Shown here: piece by piece, positions 10,634 to 20,960 of the stretch | Numbering within the stretch: position 1 is the first letter of the stretch | Layout of the letters: each line of letters starts with the position of its first letter | DNA from: Hyaloperonospora brassicae | Taxonomy: Eukaryota > Oomycota > Peronosporomycetes > Peronosporales > Peronosporaceae | Assembly (NCBI GenBank): GCA_947650285.1 | Contig: CANTFL010000528.1 | Coordinates: forward strand, 248,001 to 312,000 | Length of the DNA: 64,000 nucleotides | Direction of reading: 5' to 3' | The notes under the pieces: generated by a model | Told to the model about the DNA's origin: nothing | Database searches by the model: none | Seen by the model: only the letters and a program-made list of their open reading frames with translations | Position numbers and translations under genes: made by a program

Positions 10634-11605
10634 CTACTTTGACGCCCCTGTCGTCCCGTTCTTTGGAAAGATGTCTTTGTACTGCAAGAGGTTCTCCTTG
10701 AAGCTCAGTGGTTTGCGACCAGTGAGGCGCTCGACCGTATCCGTCACGTCTCTCATCGACCCGTTCGCCAACGTCTCACCACAGCACAGGAGGTCATCGA
10801 TGCACAGCTTCACGGGAAGACCGGCAAAGTCGCCGTCGGCGTCCGTGGGGAGCCCGCGCTCGAGCCAGTAGGCGCGTAGCTCTGCGTCCGGCATGTCCAC
10901 GAACTGGCCGTTGTATCCGCTGAGAGCGTTCATCCAGTCAAACACTTGACGGTCCGTCACGGCTTCGGGACCTGTGACGCTCACGACCGTATTCTCCGTC
11001 TGCTTTCCGAGCAGAAGCGCTCCGAAGACCCGACCGCAGTCTTCGGTCGCCACGTACGCGCCCGGTACATTGTGACTGTTCGAGAGCCACTGGTCGCCGG
11101 TAAAGGGCCACGCGCGGGCAAACAAGCGCGGCGTGTTGTCCTGGTAGAGCCAATTGCGCTGGATATTGTACGCGAGCCCCGACGCCACGATGAGCTGCTC
11201 GGTGAACTGGTGATCCCGAGGCAGGAACGGCAGCTGGTCGTTGGGTTGGGCCGAACCGGCGCCAACGAATGACGTGTAGCACACGCGCTGGACGCCCGCG
11301 GCCTTTGCAGCGGTAATGCAGTTGGCCATCTGACCTCGACGTCGGTCGCCAATGAGCCACGTCGAGACGAACGCAACAGCAGCTGCGTCCTGGAAAACGC
11401 GCGCGAGACTGTCGACGTCTTCGTAGTCGGCTTGTGCGACGATCGCACCTTTTTGTGTCCACGCGGCCACGCGGGACGGCGCGAGTGTCGAGACGTTGGA
11501 ACTCGTGAGGACTAACGTGTCGTCGGGTCTCTTGTGTGCGACTGCATAGTCCGCTGCGTGGCCCCCGAGTTGGCCACCGACACCTGTGAGCACGTATTTG
11601 ACCAT
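10634..11605 (-). CDS. NmrA-like NAD(P)-binding oxidoreductase (323 aa)
   Basis: Atypical short-chain dehydrogenase fold of the NmrA / quinone-oxidoreductase-2 group, probably a cytosolic NAD(P)H-dependent reductase or redox sensor. The dinucleotide motif G8xxG11xxG14 (TGVGGQLGG) follows strand 1 (KYVLTG). ADYEDVDSLARVFQDA and AVAFVSTW match the second half of the Rossmann fold. VQRVCYTSFVGAG replaces the classic YxxxK site, as is normal in NmrA proteins. GAYVATEDCGRVFGALL and VVSVTGPEAVTDRQVFDWMNAL are the conserved C-terminal blocks. Length fits the family (280-340 aa). The start is the ATG complementary to 11603-11605, with an Inr-like TCATTTC 17-23 bases upstream. No introns. It is convergent with the upstream START/FYVE gene. 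The substrate cannot be told from sequence. Confidence 0.88.
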   Translation of the reverse strand: MVKYVLTGVGGQLGGHAADYAVAHKRPDDTLVLTSSNVSTLAPSRVAAWTQKGAIVAQADYEDVDSLARVFQDAAAVAFVSTWLIGDRRRGQMANCITAAKAAGVQRVCYTSFVGAGSAQPNDQLPFLPRDHQFTEQLIVASGLAYNIQRNWLYQDNTPRLFARAWPFTGDQWLSNSHNVPGAYVATEDCGRVFGALLLGKQTENTVVSVTGPEAVTDRQVFDWMNALSGYNGQFVDMPDAELRAYWLERGLPTDADGDFAGLPVKLCIDDLLCCGETLANGSMRDVTDTVERLTGRKPLSFKENLLQYKDIFPKNGTTGASK

Positions 11606-11621
11606 TCTGTCGCTATACTAT

Positions 11622-11628
11622 GAAATGA
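11622..11628 (-). promoter_or_regulatory. Inr-like site of the NmrA-like gene
   Basis: Minus-strand TCATTTC matches the oomycete initiator core YCATTYY, 17-23 bases before the ATG. It was found by eye. Confidence 0.4.
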
Positions 11629-12267
11629 CCTTTTGGGCTCGGAATCGACAATGAAGTGCGTGTTACGTGGGCCACGACGACAGACGTGTCAAGGTGGGAG
11701 CTACGAGGGACTCGCTCGACACGCTATTGTTCGATTGCGAGCGGACGATAGAGAGCATTTGCGTGTGTATATGTATTATATGTATATTTGTAGGGACAGT
11801 GAGAGGCGACGACCTCGAGACAAAGTGACGACTGGTCGCTGGACGCGTCGACCCGACTCTCAGTGTGTACAACAACAAGACGGCGTTCGGTTGCGACTGT
11901 TTGTTTGTTTGTTTGTTTTCTCTCAAGCGCTTTTATATGGACTCTTCGATCCTTTGGTACCTTTTCGACGTAAGTGATCACTCGGGGAATCGACTGCTCA
12001 CACGTGAGACGTCGGGAGACGACCGTCTGCACAGCAGAGTGATTAGTTCGGCATTCTCGACTTTGCACCTCTTTTGTTGTTGCCGCAACGGGTGTACCTG
12101 CTGGTGGTGCGTATCCACCAGTGCCTTTTCTTTTCATCCACGCAGCGACATTCGCCATCACGGGTGACAAGCAGCTGCTTTTGGCGATTGTTCTGTGGAA
12201 CTGTCGTGTCGTGCTGCGGTAACAGGTGCGACACGAATCCGGAGGGTGTCACAGTTTCAACAGCATC

Positions 12268-12358
12268 GAGCCAGAAGATCGCGGCCACACGTCAGGCGGT
12301 ACTTCTTGCGCCTAAAGAGCCAGAAGATCGCGGCCACACGTCAGCGGTACTTCTTGCA
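12268..12358 (+). repeat. Two-copy direct repeat, period 49 bp
   Basis: GAGCCAGAAGATCGCGGCC and the following bases through ACTTCTTGC occur at 12268-12309 and again at 12317-12358. The copies are nearly identical (a one-base indel near GTCAG(G)CGG), which points to recent local duplication. No coding role is seen. Confidence 0.8.
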
Positions 12359-14328
12359 CGCTGTTCTATATCGCCAGAGCGGTCACGAGTCGACTGACTG
12401 TTTTCGTTGTGTGAAGGAGCGAGGCGCTGCATGCACTTTTGTTGACTACACGACTATGCTTTCGACGGAAAGGGGTTCGTGACGACGCTTGCTTGTCGGA
12501 CAGCAAAACGAATTTGTCATGAGGTCTTGCTTGCCATCTCAGTGTAGTCATGTATTGAGACCTTGTACAAATGGCGTTGAAAAGAACTACAGCGCTACTG
12601 GGCTCATACTCCGCATGCTTACGCAGTTTAGTAGTCGTTGTCTGGCGATGCTGCCTACCGCTGCATGGCACTGAGTGTTCAATGTTCGTGTGCCACGACA
12701 CCAGAGAGGATCGTCTCGTTCTCAGTAGCAGACTGAAGGCGTTATGATATGATACAGTATGCTTGCAATTTGTAGCTTTTCACGAATGCTATTGCAAAAT
12801 ATAAGATTTTAAGAGGACAAGGTTAGACGATCAGCCTTTTTACGTGGCACCAGAATATAAAGAGCTCGCTTCGTACATGATTCCTCGTAGCACATCTTCT
12901 TGTTGGCAAAGAGCACTTCCGCTAGGTAACTTACGAGATAGGAAGACCGACCAAACTGGTGGAAGGCGCTAATGTACCGATACCGGATACATACGCAGAC
13001 CTCGATACAGCAGCTACGTGTAAAGTGTAGCTATCAAGCTTGAGCTTACGTGCAGCCATCCTTTGCTCATACTCACTTGCGTCAGGTTGTCCTCGCTTGA
13101 GTCCAACCACCGACGCGGTCTTTTCTGCGCATCATCCGCATCATCATTGTGGATCTCGATGTGTATGTGGAAAATTGCGATGCAAGACCTGTGAAGGCAA
13201 GCCGTCTTGCAAAAATGGGTACGATCGTCGACTCAAACGATGGACGCTGCCGCCACTACTTCGATTTATAGTACATCTAGAGTAGCGTCAGAGTCGCTTA
13301 AACATTGCGCCGATTGAGCATCACCGCCAATTCACACATCGACGCAATGTAAGTAGCATGGTGTGATGTCTCCGGTTAATAAGCTCGTGATGACATGACG
13401 GAGATTAACGGAGATGACGATATGGGTAGTCGGCCGCGATCTAAGATTTTGTCGTGCATGTTTCGCGCCGTGTGGCTCTTTTACTAGCAGCCCTCGCAGA
13501 CACACTTGATGTGAAGTTGGCTATGGTACGATATCTGCAAATTGACGTCCTCTCAGTGCCGTATCGCGATAGGGCAGAATATATAACGCCGTAGCGTAAG
13601 ATGAGCAAGGTTGCTGCGCCAGATGACCCATCCAAGTCGACAGCTTCAACTTCTACTCAAGCCTGTCACCTGTCTCCACATACATCGCCAATCTGCATCG
13701 TGCTTGATAATAGAAGGTGTCAACCAGCACTGTTAGGCAAACATGTGATCTCCAAGCAAGTCGAATGTCCAGTATGTAATTATGTGCTCACTTGCAGGGA
13801 ATCCGTGTTAAGAATTGATCAGGGCAAAATCATGATAGTTGAAAATGGCTAACAATGCCACAGCATAATGCTACTTGCGACATGTAGTGATCGAGAGGCA
13901 CACTTATTCCTCGTTTTGTGTCTGGTCATTCCCTACAAAGTCAGCGCGCAAGTCTAGATACCATTTTCTGCACCGACCAAAGTCGAGCAACGAGTAGCTC
14001 AAGCCACACGAAACGGAATGGTTAAGCTGCATCGCATCTTGTGTGCACTCAAAAGCCACGGTCTGTTGCACGAAAAGTCGTTATCTTGGTCTAACTACAT
14101 CATCAAATTTCTCGATTTAAATACAAAATATGACCATTTCTTCCAACAAAAGCCGACCGGTACCTGTCTATGATCATAGCAATTGCAACCATCGCAGTTT
14201 ACAACCCCCCGACGCAATCGTTGAAAATCCACTTTAAAACAAACTGCTTTTTAGCCAGCGGCCCACGAAAAAGCAGTCCTTTCGCCAGCTCTTTCTCTCT
14301 ACTGTTGTTTGTCTACCCCTCGCGCAGC

Positions 14329-15405
14329 ATGTTCCAGTCCGAAGCCTTCTGCTCCGACCGCGGGCTCGGGAAAGTGGCGCTCGCGGCCTTCGGACTCGGC
14401 GTCTTCATGGCGTCCCACGTGTGCGTACTACTGTACGCGTCTTTCGTGGCCCTGGGCGACCCACTGCTCGACACGACAGCTGTTTCGCGCTGGCGGTGCC
14501 TCGAACAGTGGAGTTTCTACGCACTGGCGCTCGGGTTCTTCCACCTGATGGAGTTCCTATTGACAGCTGCGTATCGACCGACGATTGTCAGCTACGAATG
14601 TATGTGACTTTGACACGGCCACTTGTCGTACTGCAGCGGCACTTTTTTTTAGAAGCGACAACGTGACGACAGTGTGGTTCTCTGTGTTCTATTTACTTAC
14701 TAACGCACGTCTACTTGTGTGTGTATGTATGTACTGCTATTGCTGTTGCTGTTGCTGTTGTTGTTGTTGTTGATGATTTATTTTGGCGTCTGACGCTTAT
14801 TGGTTCGACGGTAGCGTTTTTGCTGAACCATAGTCGGGAGTACCACTTGGCAGTCCTACTGAGCTGCGTCGAGTTCTGGCTCGAGTGGTGTTTCGTGCCT
14901 GGGTGGAAGTTGCATCCTTTCGTGCGTCCTGTGGGACTGACACTGGTCGTCATCGGTCAGTTCTTCCGCGTGGCGGCAATGAGCACTGCGGCCAACAACT
15001 TTTCGCACCGAATTGAGTATTTCAAGCGGAAAGAGCACGAGCTAGTGACAAATGGCGTGTATCGCTTCATTCGTCACCCGAGCTACTTGGGCTGGTTCTG
15101 GTGGATCGTCGGCAGTCAGATCTTGCTGGCGAATCCGCTGTGTGCAGTAGGCTACACTTTTGTGGCCTGGAGCTTTTTCCACGACCGCATTCCGTACGTT
15201 GTTCGATGTTCGTCACTTTGTCAGAGAAAGCGCTGAGGTCACTTGTTGCCACCATGTTTTGGTTGCTGTTGTTGCTGGTGCTAGGTATGAGGAGCGATTA
15301 CTACTTGGGTTCTTTCCGGATGAGTATCCAGCGTACAAGGCACGTACGTTCAGTGGTATCCCGTTTGTGGGGGAAAGCGCTGTGCACTGTTGCAAAGTCT
15401 CATGA
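14329..15405 (+). CDS. Protein-S-isoprenylcysteine O-methyltransferase (three exons, 256 aa)
   Basis: Methylates the prenylated C-terminal cysteine of CaaX proteins at the ER membrane, using S-adenosylmethionine. My model has exons 14329-14599, 14815-15193 and 15285-15405, joined by GT-AG introns of 215 and 91 bp. The joins give one frame of 256 residues, close to the usual 195-285. The first join makes Ser91 in SFLLNHSREY, a segment highly conserved in ICMT. The second join gives FFHDRIPYEERLLLGFF. Family marks are the hydrophobic segments in exon 1 (GVFMASHVCVLLYASF; FYALALGFFHLMEFLL), NFSH, LVTNGVYRFIRHPSYLGWFWW (RHPSY at 177-181), NPLCAVGY, and C-terminal EYPAYKART and GIPFV. Start: ATG giving MFQSEAF; a longer open frame upstream lacks conserved sequence. 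A CTG/TTG microsatellite lies in intron 1. No transcript evidence was available. Confidence 0.9.
14734..14774 (+). repeat. CTG/TTG microsatellite in intron 1
   Basis: Units of TGCTGT pass into TTG and end about 40 bases before the 3' splice site of the methyltransferase gene's first intron. It may serve as, or disturb, a polypyrimidine-like tract. Confidence 0.8.
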
Positions 15406-15502
15406 GAAAAGGAGGAGCAGTAACTTGGTACAGGATAGAAACACATTGTAGGCGAGGACAAGTGGCTTACCAGCTTCACTAGCTGTACTCGATGACTTTG
15501 TC

Positions 15503-16228
15503 CTACTTCTTTTTCTTGCGCTTCGATGCATTCGATTTCGACTGTCGAGATGGCAGCGTCGATGACGTCGTCGCTCGTGGCAATGGCAGGCCTGTTTGCA
15601 CTGTGCACACATTCGCAGATGTTAGCACACTGCCATTCACTTTGTCCAGAGAAAGCGTCAAGTCCGTACCGTAATTGCTATCAATGTTACCCATTATCCC
15701 CTGGGCACTCCACTGCGAGTACATAGTACTGAGTCTCGGTGAGTCACTGTACTCCAGGTCAGCCACGAGTCGCGTTTTCCGCAGCACTTCGTGCTCAAAC
15801 ATTGCCAGCACCGTCTCCATCCACTCCTGCAGCTGCAAGGGAAAAGCCACTGCTGCTAGTTGGTCGTCCTCGCTGACAGCAGTTTCGTCCTCAATGAGTG
15901 CGTCATCCACGAGCGTCACGCACTCACTCGCAAAGGACCGAAGATGACGCAGTAGCTCTTGGTAGTCCCGCATGATATCAGTCAAGAACTCTCGACTCTT
16001 TTCCAGCGCCAGAAAGTGTTTCTGCAGCAACAGAGTCGGCGTCTCACGGACGTCACGCAACACGCCCATCACGTCCGACACGTCGTCATCGACGGTATCG
16101 CTGCCTTGTCCGTGAGTCGCATTACCCGATTGTAGTAGAATCGGTAGTCGCTGACTCAAATTGGCAAGCGACGAGAGCACTTGGGACCCTTCCGACTCGA
16201 GCTTTGAACTGCGAGCTGTCTGTACCAT
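15503..16228 (-). CDS. Conserved-looking protein of unknown function with basic tail (241 aa)
   Basis: The start is the ATG complementary to 16226-16228. Residues 1-60 are polar. About 60-105 (LLLQKHFLALEKSREFLTDI and the residues after it) and 125-165 (LQLQEWMETVLAMFEHEVLR) are amphipathic helices, probably coiled coil. The end is Ser/Thr-rich and closes with SKRKKKK, a likely nuclear or nucleolar signal. The helix order, plus the WMETVLAMFEHEVLRKTRLV segment, faintly recalls the ribosome-maturation factor AIRIM/C1orf109, but I would not name it on that. It converges on the methyltransferase gene; their stop codons lie 97 bases apart. It is probably real, given 241 codons, even codon use and a compositionally sensible protein. 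Confidence 0.65.
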   Translation of the reverse strand: MVQTARSSKLESEGSQVLSSLANLSQRLPILLQSGNATHGQGSDTVDDDVSDVMGVLRDVRETPTLLLQKHFLALEKSREFLTDIMRDYQELLRHLRSFASECVTLVDDALIEDETAVSEDDQLAAVAFPLQLQEWMETVLAMFEHEVLRKTRLVADLEYSDSPRLSTMYSQWSAQGIMGNIDSNYGTDLTLSLDKVNGSVLTSANVCTVQTGLPLPRATTSSTLPSRQSKSNASKRKKKK

Positions 16229-19200
16229 TCATTTTGCAGATTTCGTTTAGCGACTCGGAAAAGAAGAAGAGAAAACGCACATGTAACGAGGATGTGTAAT
16301 AAGAGGCTTGAGATCGAGTCGTGTTAGGGCAACGAAAGTGAGTGGCGTCGGACCTCGGCGACGAAGAGCTTGTGCAGCTTGAGACACTTTTGTAGCGTTG
16401 TTTTCGCCATTTGATTAGAGAGTTAGGATCGAAGAGGACGATGAGTTGGTGTTTCTTTGGTTCGGGTATTAGTTCTGCGGTCTCCTGACCCGATTTAAAG
16501 GCACGTTGTTACATCAAGTGAAGGAGAAAAACACCGAAAATGACCGAAAGGCACGTCCGTCCTTCGTGTTTCGTTTGAGATTAAGAGAGAGGTTTAATGA
16601 GAAACCAAAGGCATACCTCATTGTGCGCGCGAGACCCGCTTTTGTTTGCATCGCAGACAGAGCACGTTGAGATATGGCTACTTTGACCTATCGTCTAGAT
16701 CAATCTACGCATTGACTATCTACGACGAAGTCATGAATGCAAGACTATACAGATAAAATCTTGTATGCATGTTTGGCGTTAGTGCTTTGGTACGGCCAAA
16801 CGAATCGAGCACGATCTGGCTCACTCTGTCCTGCGTGGAGCTACGAACCAATTAAGACGGGTTAAAACTCGACCTTCGTCACCGCATAATGGATCTTCTC
16901 TTATCCTCATGCTCGAGAACGCCTTCGGTGTGCAAAGTCTCATTCCAATAAGATGCGCTCTCTCCACCATATGCCTATCGTCGAGTGAGATGGATGGTAG
17001 AAACGTCTTTTGAGAGACGCCAGCTACCAGCAGTAGTCCAGACTCTTGAGATGGCAAGATTGAAGATACTCGAGAAGTTTTTTTTAGAAAAAAACAAGCA
17101 CGACATGGGTCAATGAAAAGATGACGGTACACGTTAATGGCATTTCGATGGTGTCGAAGTCGATCGGGTCGCGTACGATATCAATGAAGCTTGCGTCTTC
17201 CGACTCACGGCCGGAAGAATCATCTTGTTAGCCATCACCACCACCAAGTTAGAGCTCACGCACTCTGGGGCTACTTCATGACCGTTAGGTTTGCTAGGAA
17301 CGAGTCGTAAATGATGGCAAGATATAGGTAAACGTAGGACAAAGTAATTACACTGTCTAACTATATCACTCTGGTTTTGTGCCCACACTTAACCGCACGG
17401 TGGTGTCATGATGCACTTGATGACGGATGATGAATGACGTTGGTACTGATACTATTGCGACATCAAACGAAAGAGCTTTGTATGATCATATTGATACACA
17501 AAGCATGATTCCCGCTTGGACATGATGTTAAATCTTGTGAAATTTGTTCCGTCTATCAAACAGTAATTTCGTTCGACGTCAAGTGTAGACGACGAAGAAA
17601 GCCAAACAGTGCATCGAAATGAGTGAAAGGGGAATACAGTAGAACTCCTCGTAGCCACTACAATTGAGCAAATGAAAAAATAAGAGGCAGTAAGGGATAT
17701 CAGGTATGACCGCTGGGTAGTCACGTGATCTACCTCTCTTGCTTCGTTCATGTCGAGCCGGAAATTATTGATGACCACAAGAAATTATTCGCTAATAAGG
17801 GATTAGCTAAGCGGTGTTCTACTGCAGTTGTAGCGATTCTATATTTTCACTAACATTAACGCCTACGCATTTTGTTTCGTTGGTGCAATGTGGCAGACGT
17901 TCAGTTTTAGTTTAATTGATGCGCCGTCATGTTCCCGTGTAGGTCAAACATACAATGTTTACGTATATCCAACCTCAGGCCTACTCTTGGTAAGTGATGA
18001 CTCTCCTGCTATACGAGAACGCTGCAGGCCCAACTACATCGCAATTTCATCATGGCTATGTGAGAATGTGTCTGGGTCAAGGCATATCATAGTTTGCAGA
18101 ATGTGCTCTACTAAAGTACGTTTGTGAACTCGGCACGCCATTAGGAGCAGACTCGAGCTGCTTGACCATGTTTGGCTATTCTTTTCGTGCAACCCGTACT
18201 TGACATGGGCGATGGCAACAGTATGGATGGAGATTGTGCTCTTCGGACGAGCAACTCGTATGCTGCTGGTCAATACATTGCTTACACAAAGATGATAGGT
18301 ATAGTCTCAAGTTTCTGTGACTTGGCTGAACGGATGCAGCTTGGACGAGTTGGCTGCACGACCACAAGTGTCTTATCGACCAAAGAGACGAGCGACAGCA
18401 CTCCGTCCTGAGTCGTCGATACACATAATGGGCGTTGCTGGTGCATGGACTAAGTCAAGCCTTGCTGTCAGCTCCATCTACGGAAAATCCATGCGTGCTC
18501 GTCCTCGAAGTCAACGCACAGCGTTTCATCATTCGTCGCCTTGTACCAACAACGAGACGTCCTCGATAGTGCCCCGATACGATAGTAGATCTGACTACGA
18601 TCCCCTCGCATTGAGGCTTTACAGATACGTACGAATCCATTTTTATTCGCGGCATGGCCATGTACAGTACTTTTGGGTTTGTCCTATCTCTCAGGTACTT
18701 AGCCTCCTCATGCCATCCATGAACAGGCGTCATGGTCAAAGTGGCCCCCGATGTGTAATCCGCGCACATCATCTGCAGAGACATTGACGACGGTCAGAAC
18801 TTTTCATCACGACTTGTTTGAGATGCGGCTATCATGACGGCAACGTTTGCAACAAAGACCGACCTATCCATAGTCATTACTCTCGTCAGACTATCCAGAG
18901 CTACGCGTCATTTGCCATAGAGCGGTAGCTGCAGGTCGCACAACTGCCCCAAGTTTGAACAAAGTCAGTGAAGACCTGGACAAGGCATACAAGAGTAGAA
19001 TGGTTCCAGCTGCAATGTACACTTCGTTACTCTTGTGCATGTTTAGCGCATGTTGTCAAGGACACGTCGTCTTGGCCTTACTGTTCCAGTTGAAACGAAA
19101 CGCACTCACTGCACGAGTGCATCATACATTGTCCTGCTACTCGTCGGTAGATGAGTAATAACGTGGCGTCACCAAGTTGTAGCCCATAGTAGTGGTCCGT

Positions 19201-19393
19201 CTCGAGCGTTTATCGTTGACGCCGTAGAGTACAGGAGACCGCTGAAATAATGGATAGGAAGACGTGGCGGTCGACTATGGACAAACGACCGCTTTGCGAG
19301 CAACAGTTGCGTCATGACCAGAAGACAGGACCACAATTCAACGTCGAACGAGCTCGTAAGAAACTGCGCGAAAGCACTCAAACCGGCAGTTTG
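16229..19393. other. Intergenic region
   Basis: About 3.2 kb. I found no frame with a recognisable domain on either strand. There are several short open frames of 60-150 codons on both strands, all lacking conserved features. The 5' part presumably holds the promoter of the minus-strand gene ending at 15503. Confidence 0.45.
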
Positions 19394-19399
19394 TCATTC
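19394..19399 (+). promoter_or_regulatory. Inr-like site supporting the start at 19415
   Basis: TCATTC (TCATTCGG in context) fits the oomycete initiator core. It lies 15-21 bases before the ATG at 19415 but downstream of the alternative in-frame ATG at 19250, so it favours the shorter protein with the N-terminal signal peptide. Confidence 0.4.
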
Positions 19400-19414
19400 G
19401 GTGAGTGCAGTGCA

Positions 19415-20509
19415 ATGCAGACGCGTCAACATATTTATCGACCTTCAGCGCTGGTGTTGCTGCTGTTTGTTGGCCTGTTAGCCCTTGCAGCACTTCAACC
19501 CGTCACTTCATCCGCCCGATGTTTTGCAAAGCCAAGAGAGCCAACGCCTGCTGTTGAGCCATTCGACAAACCGGAGGTCTCAGATGACGTCCCTGTTCCT
19601 GATGAGACGGTGGAAGATGGTCAGCCGAGCGAGGGCAGTAAAGCTGACGTCCAGAGCCCGACTTCCGACATATCGACTGGCAGCGATGCGTCGACTCCGC
19701 CTTTGTCGGCCGAAGACCACGCGACGTTCGGCGACATCGTCTCCGGCGACGACAAATGTGTCATTGGCAATCCGAGTACTTATGTCACGCGCGAGGACGT
19801 GGACTGGGTGTGGAAACACACCATGGAGAAGTACGTGCCGCAGTTCACGAACCTGGCCTTCGACCAGCTCGTGACCAACAACGGGTCGCTTAGCTACTGC
19901 GTTCGGTGGGACAACGACAAGAAGCTGACCAAAGCCGTCGCGTCCAAGTTCCAGGCCATGCTGGAGAAGCAGCTCAACTTGTGGCACCGTTGGCTCGTCG
20001 GGTACAACTGCTGGCCGATTGACAAGATCGACGTGACGATCGTGGGCTACGCCGTCCGTGATAAGGCCATTATGGACTGGAGCGACGACTCGCTGGGCAC
20101 GATCTACGAAGGCGTTTTGGATGCTGAAGGCAGTCCCATGTGTCCGGACGAATGCTACAAGCACAAAGGGCAGGCGGCTAGCGCCGATACGAGTGCGTGC
20201 AAAGCTGAGCCCTTTGACATGTCGTTTTGGCCGTCGACGAAACCGGGTGAGAATGCGATTGGCACTGGTGGCGACTGGGGCCAGCGCGTGGAGGTGAACG
20301 ATATGCTCGCGAATATGGAGAACGACCACATGATAGTGTTGCTGCATGAAATCGGTCACAGCTTTGGTCTGCCGGAAATGTACGAAGGAAAAAACAAACC
20401 CAGCACCTTTCCTGTCTGCGTCATGGACGCCCACGACGAGGTCACGGACGGAGATGGCTGGTTGCTGCGAAGCATTCTGGAGAACATCAAGTCTCGCTAC
20501 GACTTTTAA
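19415..20509 (+). CDS. Secreted zinc-metallopeptidase-like protein (364 aa)
   Basis: The first 34 residues form a signal peptide (hydrophobic core 12-27, likely cleavage TSSA|RC), so the product should be secreted. Residues 35-130 are Pro/Glu/Asp/Ser-rich and probably a disordered pro-region or linker. The C-terminal domain carries HEIGHSFGLPE (H311, E312, H315, E321) followed by a Met-turn-like CVMDAH (M337). That is an HExxHxxGxxE site: the third ligand would be Glu rather than the usual His or Asp. Eight or more cysteines suggest disulphides. Start: the frame is open from an ATG at 19250, but only the ATG at 19415 puts the signal peptide at the N terminus, and an Inr-like site lies just before it. 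The role is inferred to be an apoplastic protease; the substrate is unknown. Confidence 0.75.
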   Translation: MQTRQHIYRPSALVLLLFVGLLALAALQPVTSSARCFAKPREPTPAVEPFDKPEVSDDVPVPDETVEDGQPSEGSKADVQSPTSDISTGSDASTPPLSAEDHATFGDIVSGDDKCVIGNPSTYVTREDVDWVWKHTMEKYVPQFTNLAFDQLVTNNGSLSYCVRWDNDKKLTKAVASKFQAMLEKQLNLWHRWLVGYNCWPIDKIDVTIVGYAVRDKAIMDWSDDSLGTIYEGVLDAEGSPMCPDECYKHKGQAASADTSACKAEPFDMSFWPSTKPGENAIGTGGDWGQRVEVNDMLANMENDHMIVLLHEIGHSFGLPEMYEGKNKPSTFPVCVMDAHDEVTDGDGWLLRSILENIKSRYDF

Positions 20510-20960
20510 GCTGTACATTTGTTTGGCTTTGGCTTTGTGCGGTATAGCTGCGTGAGATAGATGCGTTTCATCATTTCTGGGATCGACGTTCCTTTCCGTT
20601 GGCATCGAAGTTTAGTATCGTGTTTTGCTCTCGTTTGTCTCAAAGTGCTTGTGCTCAGCAGTTTATTGGTCTACGTCGACCAGCAGATGATCAGCTTATC
20701 GCAAAACGTAAAGCCTACGACAGCAATATACCTTTTCGTGCGTCAGCAACGGTGGACATGTCGATGGAAATGGCAGTGACGTGCATTGGTACGCAGTAGA
20801 TGGACCTCTGACTCTTGCGCGGTGCACGGGATGACCGAACCTGTCCAGCGAACGTCTTTACTTGTACAAATTCACTCGTCCCCGTTTATTTTGCAGCAGC
20901 TTAATAGTGTTTACGCGCGTTCCGACGAAGTTCAGCTTTTTGTAGATACCGCATGTCGCT
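20510..20960. other. Short convergent intergenic region
   Basis: 450 bases between two convergent genes. I see no gene or strong structure in it. Confidence 0.5.

Larger units (their letters stand above)
11606..14328. other. Intergenic region
   Basis: About 2.7 kb without a gene I can defend. It contains a two-copy 49-bp-period repeat (12268-12358). A short ATG frame at 13601-13852 encodes 83 residues with a CPVCNYVLTC motif and no other recognisable feature. The last 60 bases before 14329 are C/T-rich and probably part of the 5' UTR of the methyltransferase gene. Confidence 0.45.

Noticed and set aside
13601..13852. 83-codon ATG frame with CPVCNYVLTC
   Set aside because: One CxxC word and a nearby TATA-like run are too little to call a gene.
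19580..20605. 341-codon antisense frame over the metallopeptidase gene
   Set aside because: Shadow frame; the sense strand has signal peptide, HExxH and Met-turn.
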